Positions 1 through 9,598 of a stretch of 64,000 bases of DNA are shown here, one piece after another (within the stretch, counting starts at the first letter, position 1; each line of letters begins with the position of its first letter). The notes beneath the pieces are model-generated. The model worked only from the letters and a program-made list of their open reading frames with translations, searched no databases and was not told where the DNA came from. The stretch is from Pusillimonas sp. T7-7 (GTDB lineage: Bacteria; Pseudomonadota; Gammaproteobacteria; Burkholderiales; Burkholderiaceae_B). The DNA lies in assembly GCF_000209655.1 (NCBI RefSeq), contig NC_015458.1, positions 3,596,001 to 3,660,000 on the forward strand, written 5' to 3'. Made by a program: the position numbers and the translations under genes.

Positions 1-1
1 C

Positions 2-1648
2 CGTCTGCTCAAGGCGGAATCAGAAATCAAGCACAGCCGCTTCCAGCTTGCCCTGGGCCAGTATATGGATAGATTGACCCATGCTTACGACGGCGGTTTG
101 AAGTGGGTATTGCGCCATCAGGCACTGACCTTGTGGGTGGCGCTGGGTACGTTTTTGCTCACGGCACTGCTGTATGCCATGGTGCCCAAGGGATTTTTCC
201 CGCAACAAGATACAGGCCTGATTCAGGCCATCAGCCAGGGTCCGCAAACGGTGTCGTTCAGCGCCATGGCGCAGCGCCAGAAAGGTGTGGTCGAGCGCAT
301 TTTGCAAGATCCCGATGTATCGGCGGTCACCTCTTTCATCGGGATAGACGGTACCAATGCCACACTGAATACCGGCCGCATGCAAATAGCCCTCAAGCCC
401 ATAGGCGAACGCAGCGCCACGGCAAGCGCCATCATAGAACGCCTGAATCAGGATCTGGCCTCGCTGCCCGATATGCAGGTCTTCATGCAGCCTGTGCAAG
501 ACCTGACGGTAGACGACCGGGTCAGCCGGACTCAATATCAGATGACACTGTCCGACCCCGACCATGCGTTGTTGCTTGAGTGGACCCCCAAGCTGGTGGA
601 TGCCTTGCGTGAGCTTCCGGAGTTGCGGGGCGTGGTCGACGACCTGCAAAGCAGCGGCCTGCAGGCCACCGTGGTCATAGACAGGGATGCGGCTGCGCGC
701 CTGGGCGTTACCAATGCAGTGATCGATGACGCCTTGTACGATGCGTTTGGGCAACGCCTGATATCCACCATCTTTACCCAGTCGAGCCAGTATCGGGTCG
801 TGCTTGAAGTGGCCCCCCAGTTCCGGCAGGATCCACAGGCCCTGGCGCACATTTACATACCGACCACATCCGGCACGCCCGTTCCGCTAAGCAGCGTTGC
901 ACGCATTGAGCAAAGCAGCTCGCTGTTGTCCGTCGAGCGCCTGGGCCAGTTTCCGGCCACAACGATATCCTTCAACCTGGCGCCTGGCGTGGCGCTGTCC
1001 GATGCAGTCCTGGCCGTTCGACAAGGGCAGGCGGAGCTGTCCATGCCCGCTTCGCTGGACCTGCGTTTTCAGGGCGCCGCCCGGGCATTCCAGGCCTCGC
1101 TGGACAGCACGCTGTGGCTGATGCTGGCGGCAGTGGCTGTTATGTACATTGTGCTGGGCATTCTGTACGAAAGCTACATTCACCCAATCACCATATTGTC
1201 GACCCTGCCTTCGGCGGCCATTGGCGCCTTGCTGGCCTTGCTGTTAACGGGGTCAGATCTGGACATGATAGGAGTGATCGGCATCATCTTGCTGATTGGT
1301 ATCGTCAAGAAAAACGCCATCATGATGATTGATTTCGCGCTGGATGCAGAGCGCAGCCGCGGCCTTGCACCCAGGGCAGCCATACACGAGGCCGCCCTGT
1401 TGCGGTTCAGGCCCATACTGATGACCACCTTGGCGGCCCTGTTCAGCGCCATTCCCCTCATGCTGGCCACCGGTTCGGGCTCCGAGTTGCGCCAGCCGCT
1501 GGGCCTGGTCATGGTGGGGGGGCTGTTGTGCAGCCAGGTACTGACCCTGTTCACCACGCCTGTCATTTACCTGATGTTCGACAGACTGTCGCGGGGCAAG
1601 CGCGGGCGGTATCGCACGCAGTCTGCCGAGGGTGGATCAGCCCAATGA
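2..1648 (+). CDS. mdtB: RND multidrug efflux permease, MdtB-like, C-terminal part (runs in from left edge)
   Basis: Inner-membrane RND permease that would export drugs by proton antiport with a periplasmic adaptor and an outer-membrane channel. The frame is open from base 2, so the first methionine at 65 is not the start and the N-terminal half lies outside the window. Visible are the second-half hallmarks: VPKGFFPQQDTG after a membrane segment, a porter-domain stretch, then the terminal helix bundle (ILYESYIHPITIL, then IGIVKKNAIMMIDFA). The end overlaps the next RND gene by 4 bp (ATGA), the arrangement expected for an MdtB/MdtC heteromeric pair. Family assignment is firm; naming it MdtB rests on position and on the paired homologue downstream. 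Substrate unknown. Confidence 0.9.
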   Translation, partial: RLLKAESEIKHSRFQLALGQYMDRLTHAYDGGLKWVLRHQALTLWVALGTFLLTALLYAMVPKGFFPQQDTGLIQAISQGPQTVSFSAMAQRQKGVVERILQDPDVSAVTSFIGIDGTNATLNTGRMQIALKPIGERSATASAIIERLNQDLASLPDMQVFMQPVQDLTVDDRVSRTQYQMTLSDPDHALLLEWTPKLVDALRELPELRGVVDDLQSSGLQATVVIDRDAAARLGVTNAVIDDALYDAFGQRLISTIFTQSSQYRVVLEVAPQFRQDPQALAHIYIPTTSGTPVPLSSVARIEQSSSLLSVERLGQFPATTISFNLAPGVALSDAVLAVRQGQAELSMPASLDLRFQGAARAFQASLDSTLWLMLAAVAVMYIVLGILYESYIHPITILSTLPSAAIGALLALLLTGSDLDMIGVIGIILLIGIVKKNAIMMIDFALDAERSRGLAPRAAIHEAALLRFRPILMTTLAALFSAIPLMLATGSGSELRQPLGLVMVGGLLCSQVLTLFTTPVIYLMFDRLSRGKRGRYRTQSAEGGSAQ

Positions 1649-4600
1649 GGTTCTTCTCCATCTTCATCGTGCGGCCAGTGGCGACCACGCTGCTGTGCCT
1701 GGCCATGGTGTTGTCGGGAGGGCTGGCTTTCGTCTTTCTGCCTGTGTCGCCCTTGCCGCAGGTGGATTTCCCTATGATTTCGGTGTCGGCCAGCATGGCA
1801 GGGGCCAGTCCGGAAACCATGGCCTCCAGCGTGGCCACCCCGCTGGAGCAGTCGCTCGGTTCGATTGCCGGGCTTAGCGAAATGAGCTCGCGCAGTTCCG
1901 AGGGGTCGACCCGCATCTCCTTGATGTTCGATCTGGACCGGGACATCAACAGCGCCGCGCGTGACGTGCAGGCGGCCATCAATGCAGCCCGCAGCATGCT
2001 GCCATCCAGCCTGCGCAGTAATCCCACTTATAACAAGGTCAACCCATCGTCGGCGCCCATCATGGTGCTGGCGCTGACATCGCAAACGGCGACCCAGGGC
2101 CAGCTATACGATCTGGCCTCGACGGTGCTGGCCCAGAAATTATCTCAAGTCACGGGCGTGGGCGAAGTCGAGGTGGGGGGCAGCTCGCTGCCCGCCATCC
2201 GCGTCAGCCTGAATCCGCTGGCGCTCAATAGTGCGGGCGTGGCGCTGGACGACGTGCGTGCCGCCTTGTCCAGCGCCAACACCATGCGGCCCAACGGCGT
2301 GGTGGAAAACGATCGTTACCACTGGCAGATCAGCTCGGGCGGCCAGTTGTCTCGTGCCGAGCAGTACAAGCCCTTGATCGTCGCCTGGCGGGATGGCTCG
2401 CCCATACGCCTGCAAGACGTGGCGCAGGTCGAAGACTCGGTCGAGAACGTCTTCAACACAGGCTTCTTCAATGACCGGCAGGCGATCTTGCTGGTGGTGC
2501 GTCGCCAGGCCGACGCCAATATCATCGAGACGGTGGACGCCATACGCGAGCAGATGCCCGCCTTCGAGGCCATGATGCCGGCCCATGTGGCGCTGACGGT
2601 GGCGCAAGATCGCACACCCAGCATACGGGCTTCTTTGCACGAAGCGGAAATCACCCTGCTGATTGCCGTTGTTCTGGTGACACTGGTGGTGCTGCTGTTT
2701 TTGGGAAATTGGCGCGCAGCCCTCATTCCCGCCATTGCGGTGCCGGCGTCGTTGATCACGACCTTCAGCCTGATGCTGTGGTTCGGCTATAGCTTGAACA
2801 CCATTTCACTGATGGCCTTGATTGTGGCCACGGGTTTTGTTGTCGATGATGCCATCGTGGTGCTTGAAAACATCATGCGCCATATCGAGCGGGGCGCAAG
2901 CCCTTTGCGTGCGGCCATTCGGGGCGCGAGGGAAGTGGGCTTTACCGTGCTTGCCATGAGCTTGTCGCTGGTGGCCGTCTTCATTCCCATGCTGCTCATG
3001 GGCGGCTTGATAGGGCGCTTGTTCAAGGAGTTCGCGGTGACCCTGTCGGTGGCGATTCTGGTGTCGCTGCTGATTTCCCTCACCCTTACACCCATGATGT
3101 GCGCGCGTTTGTTGCGTCTGCAACCCGACGCAGGGCCGGATCGCAGCGGCGTCCTGAAGCGCGGTCTGCAAGCCATGGGTGATTTTTTCTGGCGCGGCTA
3201 CAAGCGTTCGCTGGACTGGGCCTTGCAGCACGGGCGGTTGATGATGCTGGTTTTGCTGGCCACGATAGGGCTTAACTTCTACTTGTATGCGGCCGTGCCC
3301 AAGGGTTTTTTCCCGCAACAGGATACCGGGCAGCTGCTGGGTTTCTTTCGGGTGGATCAGGGCACGTCCTTTCATGCCATGAAGCCCAAGCTGGATCACT
3401 TCCGGGACATCCTTCTTGAAGACCCCGCCATCGAGAGCGTGACGGGCCACGCCGGCGGGCGGGGCGGCAGCAACTTCACCTTCATGATGATTCAGCTCAA
3501 GCCCATGGAGCAGCGTCAGGCCAGCGCCATAGAGGTCGTCAACCGCCTGCGCACTCAGTTCCAGGGTGTGCCCGGCGCACGCATGACTTTGGTGCCGCAG
3601 CAGGATATTTTCGTGGGCGGGCGCCAGGGCGGTAGCGGATCCTATGAATACAGCCTTCTGGCCAGTGAAATAGACGTGCTCAAAACCTGGCTGCCCCGGG
3701 TACAAAAGGCTTTGGCATCGGTACCCGAACTGGTGGATGTGGATACCGATGTCGAAGACAAGGGACGGCGGGTCGAGCTGGTGATTGACCGCGATGCAGC
3801 CACTCGCCTGGGTGTGGATATGTCGCTGATTGCGTCTACCCTGAACAGTTCTTTCAGCCAGCGCCAGGTTTCGGTCATCTATGGCAGACTGAATCAATAC
3901 CATGTCGTCATGGGCGTTCAGGACCAGTATGCCCAGGATGCAGAATCACTGAAGCTGGTGCAGGTGGTTACCGACGAAGGCAATCGAGTGCCCTTGTCGG
4001 CCTTCACCCGGTTCGAGGTAGGCAGCGCGCCACTGAGCGTCAGGCACCAGGGCCTGCTTGCTGCGGAGTCCATTTCCTTCAGCCTGGCGCCGGGTGTATC
4101 GCTGGAGCAGGCCACACAGTCGATAGAAAACGCAGTGGCCCGCATCAGCCTGCCGACCCAGGAAATACAGGCAGGCTTCGAGGGAACCGCGCAGGCTTTG
4201 CAAGAATCCATGGCGCAGCAGCCATGGCTGATTCTGGCCGCACTGGTCACCATGTATATTGTGCTGGGCATGCTGTACGAAAGCTATGTGCATCCCATTA
4301 CCATTTTGTCGACCTTGCCGTCGGCGGGTATAGGCGCCTTGCTGGCCCTGATGATGCTGGGTGAAGAGTTCTCGCTGATTGCGCTGATAGGCGTTTTTCT
4401 GCTTATAGGCATCGTCAAGAAGAATGCCATCATGATGGTGGACTATGCCCTGCAGGCCGAGCGCCGCGATGGCCTGTCCTCGCGCGAGGCCATCTACCAG
4501 GCTTGCCTGGTCCGCTTTCGCCCCATCATGATGACGACGATTTCGGCGCTGTTTGGCGCTTTGCCGCTGGTGCTGGCATCGGGCGCCGGCGTGGAAATGC

Positions 4601-4755
4601 GCCGGCCCCTGGGCCTGACGATAGTGGGGGGGCTGATACTGAGCCAGATGCTGACGCTGTATACGACACCTGTCGTTTATTTGTATCTGGATCGCTTCCG
4701 CTTGTGGGCCAGGCGTAAACAGGGCGGTGCTGTCGCGCCGCAGGGACAGGGTTGA
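1645..4755 (+). CDS. mdtC: RND multidrug efflux permease, MdtC-like
   Basis: Full-length RND permease of 1036 residues, normal for the HAE1 class. The start at 1645 overlaps the stop of the upstream permease and gives the typical N-terminus MRFFSIFIVRPVATTL, which inserts the first helix. The charged motif of TM4 is present (GFVVDDAIVVLENI), as are VPKGFFPQQDTG opening the second half and the terminal helices (MLYESYVHPITIL, IGIVKKNAIMMVDYA). It is about as long as, and repeats the landmarks of, the upstream permease, consistent with a B2C trimer as known for MdtBC. The outer-membrane gene follows after 36 bp, so the three genes form one export operon; the adaptor gene probably lies left of the window. 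Confidence 0.93.
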   Translation: MRFFSIFIVRPVATTLLCLAMVLSGGLAFVFLPVSPLPQVDFPMISVSASMAGASPETMASSVATPLEQSLGSIAGLSEMSSRSSEGSTRISLMFDLDRDINSAARDVQAAINAARSMLPSSLRSNPTYNKVNPSSAPIMVLALTSQTATQGQLYDLASTVLAQKLSQVTGVGEVEVGGSSLPAIRVSLNPLALNSAGVALDDVRAALSSANTMRPNGVVENDRYHWQISSGGQLSRAEQYKPLIVAWRDGSPIRLQDVAQVEDSVENVFNTGFFNDRQAILLVVRRQADANIIETVDAIREQMPAFEAMMPAHVALTVAQDRTPSIRASLHEAEITLLIAVVLVTLVVLLFLGNWRAALIPAIAVPASLITTFSLMLWFGYSLNTISLMALIVATGFVVDDAIVVLENIMRHIERGASPLRAAIRGAREVGFTVLAMSLSLVAVFIPMLLMGGLIGRLFKEFAVTLSVAILVSLLISLTLTPMMCARLLRLQPDAGPDRSGVLKRGLQAMGDFFWRGYKRSLDWALQHGRLMMLVLLATIGLNFYLYAAVPKGFFPQQDTGQLLGFFRVDQGTSFHAMKPKLDHFRDILLEDPAIESVTGHAGGRGGSNFTFMMIQLKPMEQRQASAIEVVNRLRTQFQGVPGARMTLVPQQDIFVGGRQGGSGSYEYSLLASEIDVLKTWLPRVQKALASVPELVDVDTDVEDKGRRVELVIDRDAATRLGVDMSLIASTLNSSFSQRQVSVIYGRLNQYHVVMGVQDQYAQDAESLKLVQVVTDEGNRVPLSAFTRFEVGSAPLSVRHQGLLAAESISFSLAPGVSLEQATQSIENAVARISLPTQEIQAGFEGTAQALQESMAQQPWLILAALVTMYIVLGMLYESYVHPITILSTLPSAGIGALLALMMLGEEFSLIALIGVFLLIGIVKKNAIMMVDYALQAERRDGLSSREAIYQACLVRFRPIMMTTISALFGALPLVLASGAGVEMRRPLGLTIVGGLILSQMLTLYTTPVVYLYLDRFRLWARRKQGGAVAPQGQG

Positions 4756-4791
4756 CCGAACAATGATCGCCGGCAAGACAGAAAAGAGAAT

Positions 4792-6357
4792 ATGCAGAAG
4801 ACAAGAAAAATGAAATACGTTGCCACCGTGACTTTCAGCAAGACCCTGCTGAAGGGGTTTGCACTGGCCGGCGTGCTGACGCTGGGCGCGTGTGCGCTTG
4901 GCCCGGATTACGAGCGGCCAACCATGGATCTTGGCGAAGCATACAAAGAACTGGAATCCGGCAAGCAGGGCGAGCAAATCGTGGGAGCGTCAACGGCCGA
5001 AGTCCAGGGTTGGGTGCCGGCGCAACCTGGCGATGCCGCTCTGCGCGGAGACTGGTGGCAGCTGTTTAACGATCCGATCCTGTCGCAATTGATGCTGACT
5101 TTGCAGGACGCCAACCTGAGCATCATCCAGGCCGAAGCCCAGTACCGGCAGGCGCAGGCCTTGTTGCAGTCAGCGCGTTCAGGCTTTTTCCCTACAGTCG
5201 GGGCATCGGCTGCGGGCGCCCGCTCCGGAAGCGGCCGCAGCGCCAGCACCATAAGCGGAGTCGGCGGCGACAACCCTTCGAACCAGTTTTCCCTTAGCGG
5301 CGACGTCAGTTGGGAACCCGACTTATGGGGCAGGGTGCGTCGTTCGGTCGAGGCTAGCGGCGCGGGCCTGCAAGCGAGTCGGGCCGACGTTGCCACTACA
5401 CGGTTAAGCATGCAGTCCACCCTGGCGCAGACTTATTTTCAATTGCGTGTGATGGATGCCGAGAGGCGCTTGCTGCAACAAACGGTCAAGGCCTATGAGC
5501 GCTCGCTGACCGTGACGCAGAACCGCTATAACGCCGGCATTGCCGCTCAGGTTGATATTGAATCGTCGCGCACCCAGCTGGAAAACGGACGTACCCAGTT
5601 GCTGGCGCTCGACTGGCAACGCGCTCAACTCGAGCATGCCATCGCCGTTTTGCTGGGGCAAACGCCCGCCAGCTTTAGTCTGGCCCCTAGCGAGCTGGTG
5701 GCCCGGGCGCCAGTCGTACCCGTGGGGTTGCCATCGCAACTGGTACAGCGGCGTCCCGATGTGGCTGCGGCCGAACGTCGCACGGCAGAGGCCAATGCAC
5801 GCATCGGTGTGGCCCAGGCGGCATGGTTTCCCAGCCTGACGCTGAGCGCGCAGGGCGGCTATCGTGCCAGCGAGTGGGCTCAATGGCTGTCGGCGCCCGC
5901 CAGCTTCTGGTCACTGGGCCCAGCGTTGGCGCTGACGATATTCGATGGCGGTGCGCGCGAAGCTCAATTGCAGGAAAGCCGGGCGGCCTACGACGCTCAG
6001 GCCGCTTCCTATAGGCAGACCGTACTGACGGCCCTGCGTGAGGTTGAAGATTATCTGGTGCAGCTGCATGTGCTGGGACAAGAGCAGATTACACAGGGCA
6101 GGGCGCTGGCATCGGCACGTGAATCGCTGCGCCTGACCCGAAACCAGTATGAAGCAGGCCTGATTGACTACTTGAGTGTGGTCCAGGTAGAGACCACGGC
6201 CCTGAGTACCGAGCGCTCGGCCTTGTCGCTGGTGTCCGATCGCTTGTTGACCAGCGTGCAGTTGATAGCCGCCCTGGGTGGAGGATGGGATGCTTCGCAG
6301 CTGGATCAGGCTGACGAAAGCCAGGAAGCACAGGCGAGTACAGCCAGCGGGTCATGA
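4792..6357 (+). CDS. Outer-membrane efflux lipoprotein, NodT/OprM family
   Basis: TolC-like channel component of the RND system, 521 residues. A lipobox LTLGACALGPDY near residue 30 marks signal peptidase II cleavage and lipid attachment, and the mature protein carries two OEP repeats; the FNDPILSQLM and SVDVSWEPDLWG-type stretches belong to the NodT family. A second in-frame start at 4810 (MKYVAT) gives a signal peptide closer to usual length and could be the real one. It follows the permeases after a 36-bp gap that carries a purine-rich ribosome site. Its stop lies only two bases from the stop of the convergent Nudix gene. Confidence 0.9.
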   Translation: MQKTRKMKYVATVTFSKTLLKGFALAGVLTLGACALGPDYERPTMDLGEAYKELESGKQGEQIVGASTAEVQGWVPAQPGDAALRGDWWQLFNDPILSQLMLTLQDANLSIIQAEAQYRQAQALLQSARSGFFPTVGASAAGARSGSGRSASTISGVGGDNPSNQFSLSGDVSWEPDLWGRVRRSVEASGAGLQASRADVATTRLSMQSTLAQTYFQLRVMDAERRLLQQTVKAYERSLTVTQNRYNAGIAAQVDIESSRTQLENGRTQLLALDWQRAQLEHAIAVLLGQTPASFSLAPSELVARAPVVPVGLPSQLVQRRPDVAAAERRTAEANARIGVAQAAWFPSLTLSAQGGYRASEWAQWLSAPASFWSLGPALALTIFDGGAREAQLQESRAAYDAQAASYRQTVLTALREVEDYLVQLHVLGQEQITQGRALASARESLRLTRNQYEAGLIDYLSVVQVETTALSTERSALSLVSDRLLTSVQLIAALGGGWDASQLDQADESQEAQASTASGS

Positions 6358-6359
6358 AA

Positions 6360-7331
6360 CTAGGTGAGCAGCTGGCGTATGCCTGCAATGCCGTGGGCGC
6401 CATGCTGCCGGGCCGCTTCCAGTGTGGCGGCTGACTGGCCGCCAATGGCAAATACCGGCAAGCCGGCGTCAGTGATCAAGGATGCAAACTGCGCCCAACC
6501 CATGCCGGGCTCTCCAGGGTGGGAAGGTGTGCTCAATACGTGGCCCAGCACGGCGAAGTCTGCATCCAGCGTGCGAGCGGCGTCCAGATCGGCGACAGTA
6601 TGGGCGGATACGGCAAGCAGCCCAGGCGCTTTTTCCTTGATTGCGGCGCCGGCAGCGGCCAGATTGCGCACATCGGCTGCGCGCAAATGCACGCCATCGG
6701 CCTGGGTCCACCATGCTTCAGGATGGCAGCTGTTGATCAGGCAGCGTGCGCCGTATTCATGGCATAGCTCAACAATCTGCTTGAACGCGGTGTAAACATC
6801 CTGCTCTGATTCGGCATTCCAACCCGGTTCGCGAAACTGCACCAGTTTCAGACCGTCTTGCAAAGCTCGTGTCAGCTTGGCCAGATAGTTGCTCAGTTCA
6901 TTGTTGCTGCCAATTGAAGTCAGCAGGTAGCGGTCGGGTAGCCGTATCCAGCGCAGTGGCGGTTCGGTGGCGGGCAGCAGGGGGCCCACGCTGAGAGGGC
7001 CATCGAGCTTGACCCAAGACAACTGCTGGCCTTCCACACCGGTGGGCTCACCTTCCCACCCGGTCACCCGGCAGAAGGCCAGGCGGACGATATTCTTGGG
7101 GTATTCGTGGGTGTAAGTCACCCACGGAGTGGCAACCGTTACGTCGATATCCAGTTCTTCTTTCAGTTCGCGCGCAAGGGCCTGCAGCGTGGTTTCGCCT
7201 GGCTCTATCTTGCCGCCGGGCAGCTCCCACCAGCCCGGCCAGGGTTTGTCGGCCGGACGTTGGGCCAGCAATAGCGAGCCGTCCGGCTGCATGATCAGGC
7301 CGGCGGCCACTTCAATAAAAGGCTTGCTCAT
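6360..7331 (-). CDS. Nudix hydrolase fused to a ThiE-like domain (MutT family)
   Basis: The N-terminal ~130 residues are a Nudix domain with a complete box (GGKIEPGET, seven residues, then RELKEEL), the signature of MutT-type enzymes that clean oxidised dNTPs. The C-terminal ~185 residues resemble thiamine-phosphate synthase: VQFREP, ADGVHLRA, AVSAHT and a terminal AIGGQ are recognisable. Catalytic positions look altered (REP where ThiE has REK, LINS where it has LIND), so thiamine synthesis is unlikely. Such MutT-ThiE fusions are known in proteobacteria. ATG 7331 (MSKPFIEVAAG) is chosen because the longer frame starts with TTG and adds 16 residues unlike the family. It lies downstream of the DUF815 ATPase on the same strand and is probably co-transcribed. 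Confidence 0.86.
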   Translation of the reverse strand: MSKPFIEVAAGLIMQPDGSLLLAQRPADKPWPGWWELPGGKIEPGETTLQALARELKEELDIDVTVATPWVTYTHEYPKNIVRLAFCRVTGWEGEPTGVEGQQLSWVKLDGPLSVGPLLPATEPPLRWIRLPDRYLLTSIGSNNELSNYLAKLTRALQDGLKLVQFREPGWNAESEQDVYTAFKQIVELCHEYGARCLINSCHPEAWWTQADGVHLRAADVRNLAAAGAAIKEKAPGLLAVSAHTVADLDAARTLDADFAVLGHVLSTPSHPGEPGMGWAQFASLITDAGLPVFAIGGQSAATLEAARQHGAHGIAGIRQLLT

Positions 7332-7391
7332 GGGGTAATGGAGTCCGTGAATCTGTGAGAGGGTAAGCGCTCGATGCAATTGGGCTTGGCG

Positions 7392-8258
7392 TTAAATATG
7401 GCGGGCAGCCCAATCGCGTGCAAACTGGCGGGCCACACGGCCTGAGCGCGAGCCGCGCTCGAGCGCCCATTGCAGCGCCTCGGTGCGCGAAGACTCAATA
7501 TCCGCGACAGAGCAACCGTGCTCGGCGAGCCAATAGTTCACGATATCCAGATAGTCGTCCTGCTTGAACGGGTAGAACGACAGCCACAGCCCGAAGCGCT
7601 CAGACAGCGAGATTTTTTCTTCAACCGTTTCGCCTGGGTGGATTTCGCCATCGGACTGATGCTTGGCGCTAAGGTTCTCGCTCATGTATTCAGGCATCAG
7701 GTGGCGGCGATTAGAGGTGGCGTAGATCAGGACGTTGTCGCCCGAGGCGCTGACCGACCCGTCCAGCACCGACTTCAAGGCCTTGTAGCCGGCCTCGCCT
7801 TCTTCGAAAGACAAATCATCGCAGAAGATAATAAAGCGTTCAGGTCGGGCGCTGACCAGGTCCACGATATCGCCCAGGTCGCCCATATCGGCCTTGTCGA
7901 CTTCGATCAGCCGCAAGCCTTCATTGCCATAGGCAGCCAGCATGGCCTTGACCAAGGAGCTTTTTCCGGTGCCGCGCGCGCCGGTCATCAACACATTATT
8001 GGCAGGCTTCTTATGCAGGAAATGAAGGGTATTGCGGTCAATAATGTCTTTCTGGCGTTCAATATGCTGCAAATCCTCAAGGTGAATGGTGGAAACATTC
8101 TGGACAGCGTCCAGCCAGCCCCGGGACCCGCGCTTGCGCCAGCGAAAGGCGTGTGCCGACCAGTCAATATCGGGCGGTGCGGGCGGCAACCACGCCTCTA
8201 ATTGAGCCAATACGCGTTCGGCGCGGCTGATCAGCGTACTCAGATCTTGGGTCGTCAC
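7392..8258 (-). CDS. ATP-binding protein, DUF815 family (AAA-like ATPase)
   Basis: 288-residue P-loop ATPase of the DUF815 family. Walker A is GARGTGKSSLVK near residue 93, and a Walker B-like stretch FIIFCDDLSF follows near residue 145. The start is a GTG at 8258 preceded by GGAG at a 7-bp spacing. The family is widespread and is usually annotated only as ATP-binding; the biological role is not established. In Bordetella relatives it is commonly found next to a MutT-type Nudix gene, as here. It is divergent from ispB across a very short intergenic gap. Confidence 0.85.
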   Translation of the reverse strand: MTTQDLSTLISRAERVLAQLEAWLPPAPPDIDWSAHAFRWRKRGSRGWLDAVQNVSTIHLEDLQHIERQKDIIDRNTLHFLHKKPANNVLMTGARGTGKSSLVKAMLAAYGNEGLRLIEVDKADMGDLGDIVDLVSARPERFIIFCDDLSFEEGEAGYKALKSVLDGSVSASGDNVLIYATSNRRHLMPEYMSENLSAKHQSDGEIHPGETVEEKISLSERFGLWLSFYPFKQDDYLDIVNYWLAEHGCSVADIESSRTEALQWALERGSRSGRVARQFARDWAARHI

Positions 8259-8337
8259 TACATTCTCCAGGGGGCCATTGCAGGCAAAACGTACATTATC
8301 GCCAATTTATCATCTGCAACCACCGGCGCGCGTCACG

Positions 8338-8343
8338 TATAAT
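8338..8343 (+). promoter_or_regulatory. Candidate -10 box for ispB
   Basis: The sequence TATAAT occurs here as an exact consensus sigma-70 -10 hexamer. No strong -35 is visible; TGCAAC-like bases lie at about the right distance. It sits inside the longest possible ispB reading frame, which argues that translation starts downstream, at 8398 or 8437. Confidence 0.4.
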
Positions 8344-8397
8344 CCAGCGTTGATTCAATTGATCACATCTACACTAACTTCAAGCCCGGACCACGTT

Positions 8398-9363
8398 TTG
8401 AATCTCTCCGAGTTAATCGCCCCCATAGCAAACGACATGAAAGCGGTCGACGCGGTCATTCGCGCCCGCCTGAATTCGGACGTCGTCCTTATACGTACGA
8501 TAGGCGACTACATCGTGGGCGCTGGTGGAAAGCGCATGCGTCCGGCCATGCTGCTGATGATGGCCAACGCGCTGGGCTATCAGGGCGGCAACCACCACTT
8601 GCTGGCCGCAGTCGTCGAATTCATACATACCGCCACTTTGCTGCACGACGACGTGGTCGACGAGTCTGACCTGCGCCGGGGCCGCAGCACTGCCAATGCC
8701 GTCTTTGGCAACGCAGCCAGTGTACTGGTGGGTGACTACCTGTATTCGCGCTCATTCGAAATGATGGTCCAGTCCGGCTCCATGCCCGCCATGTCGGTGC
8801 TGTCCGCGGCAACCACCGTCATCGCCGAAGGCGAAGTGCTTCAGTTGCTGAACGTGCACGACCCCGACGTATCGCTGGACCGCTATTTGCAGGTCGTACG
8901 CTATAAAACAGCCAAGCTGTTCGAGGCGGCCACCCAGGTGGGCGCCATCATAGGCGGCGCCACAACCGAGCAGGAAGCCGCTGCGGCCGCCTATGGCCGT
9001 CATATAGGTACTGCCTTTCAGCTTATCGACGACGTACTGGACTATAGCGGCGGCGCTGAGGCGCTCGGCAAGAACGTGGGCGACGATTTACGTGAAGGCA
9101 AGCCGACCATGCCGCTTATCCGCGTCATGGAAGTGGGCACCGGCCAGCAGAAGCAGCTGATACAAGACGCCATCCGCACGGGAGACGCCGATTTTGCCGC
9201 TGTGGCGCGAGCCATACAAGACACCCAGGCGCTTGACTACACCCGTCAGGCGGCCATTGCGGAAGCAGCATTGGCCCGTGAAGCGCTGGCAGTTCTGCCT
9301 GTTTCCGTTCACCAGAAATCTTTGCTAGAATTTTGTTCTTTCGCGGTAGAACGCGATTATTGA
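8398..9363 (+). CDS. ispB: Octaprenyl diphosphate synthase (polyprenyl synthetase)
   Basis: Trans-isoprenyl diphosphate synthase making the ubiquinone side chain by adding IPP units to an allylic primer in the cytoplasm. Both aspartate-rich motifs are present: LLHDDVVDESD around residue 84 and LIDDVLDYSG near residue 215, with GAGGKRMRPA as the substrate-binding stretch. The frame is open back to an ATG at 8278, but that would add 40 residues unlike the family and would span a TATAAT at 8338. A TTG at 8398 gives the family-like start NLSELIAPIA; ATG 8437 is the alternative. Length from TTG is 321 residues, normal for IspB. A tRNA gene follows 53 bp downstream. Confidence 0.92.
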   Translation: MNLSELIAPIANDMKAVDAVIRARLNSDVVLIRTIGDYIVGAGGKRMRPAMLLMMANALGYQGGNHHLLAAVVEFIHTATLLHDDVVDESDLRRGRSTANAVFGNAASVLVGDYLYSRSFEMMVQSGSMPAMSVLSAATTVIAEGEVLQLLNVHDPDVSLDRYLQVVRYKTAKLFEAATQVGAIIGGATTEQEAAAAAYGRHIGTAFQLIDDVLDYSGGAEALGKNVGDDLREGKPTMPLIRVMEVGTGQQKQLIQDAIRTGDADFAAVARAIQDTQALDYTRQAAIAEAALAREALAVLPVSVHQKSLLEFCSFAVERDY

Positions 9364-9416
9364 ATCCCGAGTGTTGGTGGCCCGCCAGTGGTTGCCAACA
9401 ACAAGCGCCACAAGAT

Positions 9417-9493
9417 CGGGGCGTAGCTCAGCCTGGTAGAGTACTACGTTCGGGACGTAGGAGTCGCACGTTCGAATCGTGTCGCCCCGACCA
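9417..9493 (+). tRNA. tRNA-Pro (anticodon CGG)
   Basis: A complete cloverleaf can be folded: acceptor arm CGGGGCG pairs with CGCCCCG at 9483-9489, a D-arm AGCTC-AGCCTGGTA-GAGT, an anticodon stem CTACG/CGTAG around loop TTCGGGA giving anticodon CGG, and a T-arm with the GTTCGAAT loop. CCA is encoded (9491-9493). The region just downstream is disrupted by mobile DNA, and tRNA 3' ends are common integration sites, but no second copy of the tRNA 3' end was seen in the window. Confidence 0.97.
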
Positions 9494-9592
9494 AGAATTT
9501 GGTAGAAATTCCTTGTAAATCAAGACACCCTGCGCATGCGGGGGGACAAACCCTTTGTCATGTGCAATCTGAAGACGGGCGAGGGCCTCGAC

Positions 9593-9598
9593 AAGATT
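9593..9598. repeat. Left target-site duplication AAGATT of the IS
   Basis: Identical to 10907-10912 on the other side of the element. Removal of one copy restores the ureG reading frame, which confirms both the element ends and the duplication length. Confidence 0.9.

Noticed and set aside
1645..1648. Possible frameshift between the two RND genes
   Set aside because: It is an ordinary ATGA start-stop overlap between two complete genes.
2806..4977. Long minus-strand open frames opposite the MdtC-like gene (365 and 343 codons)
   Set aside because: Low-complexity His/Gln/Arg-rich translations typical of antisense frames in GC-rich genes; the plus-strand permease is complete and unmistakable.
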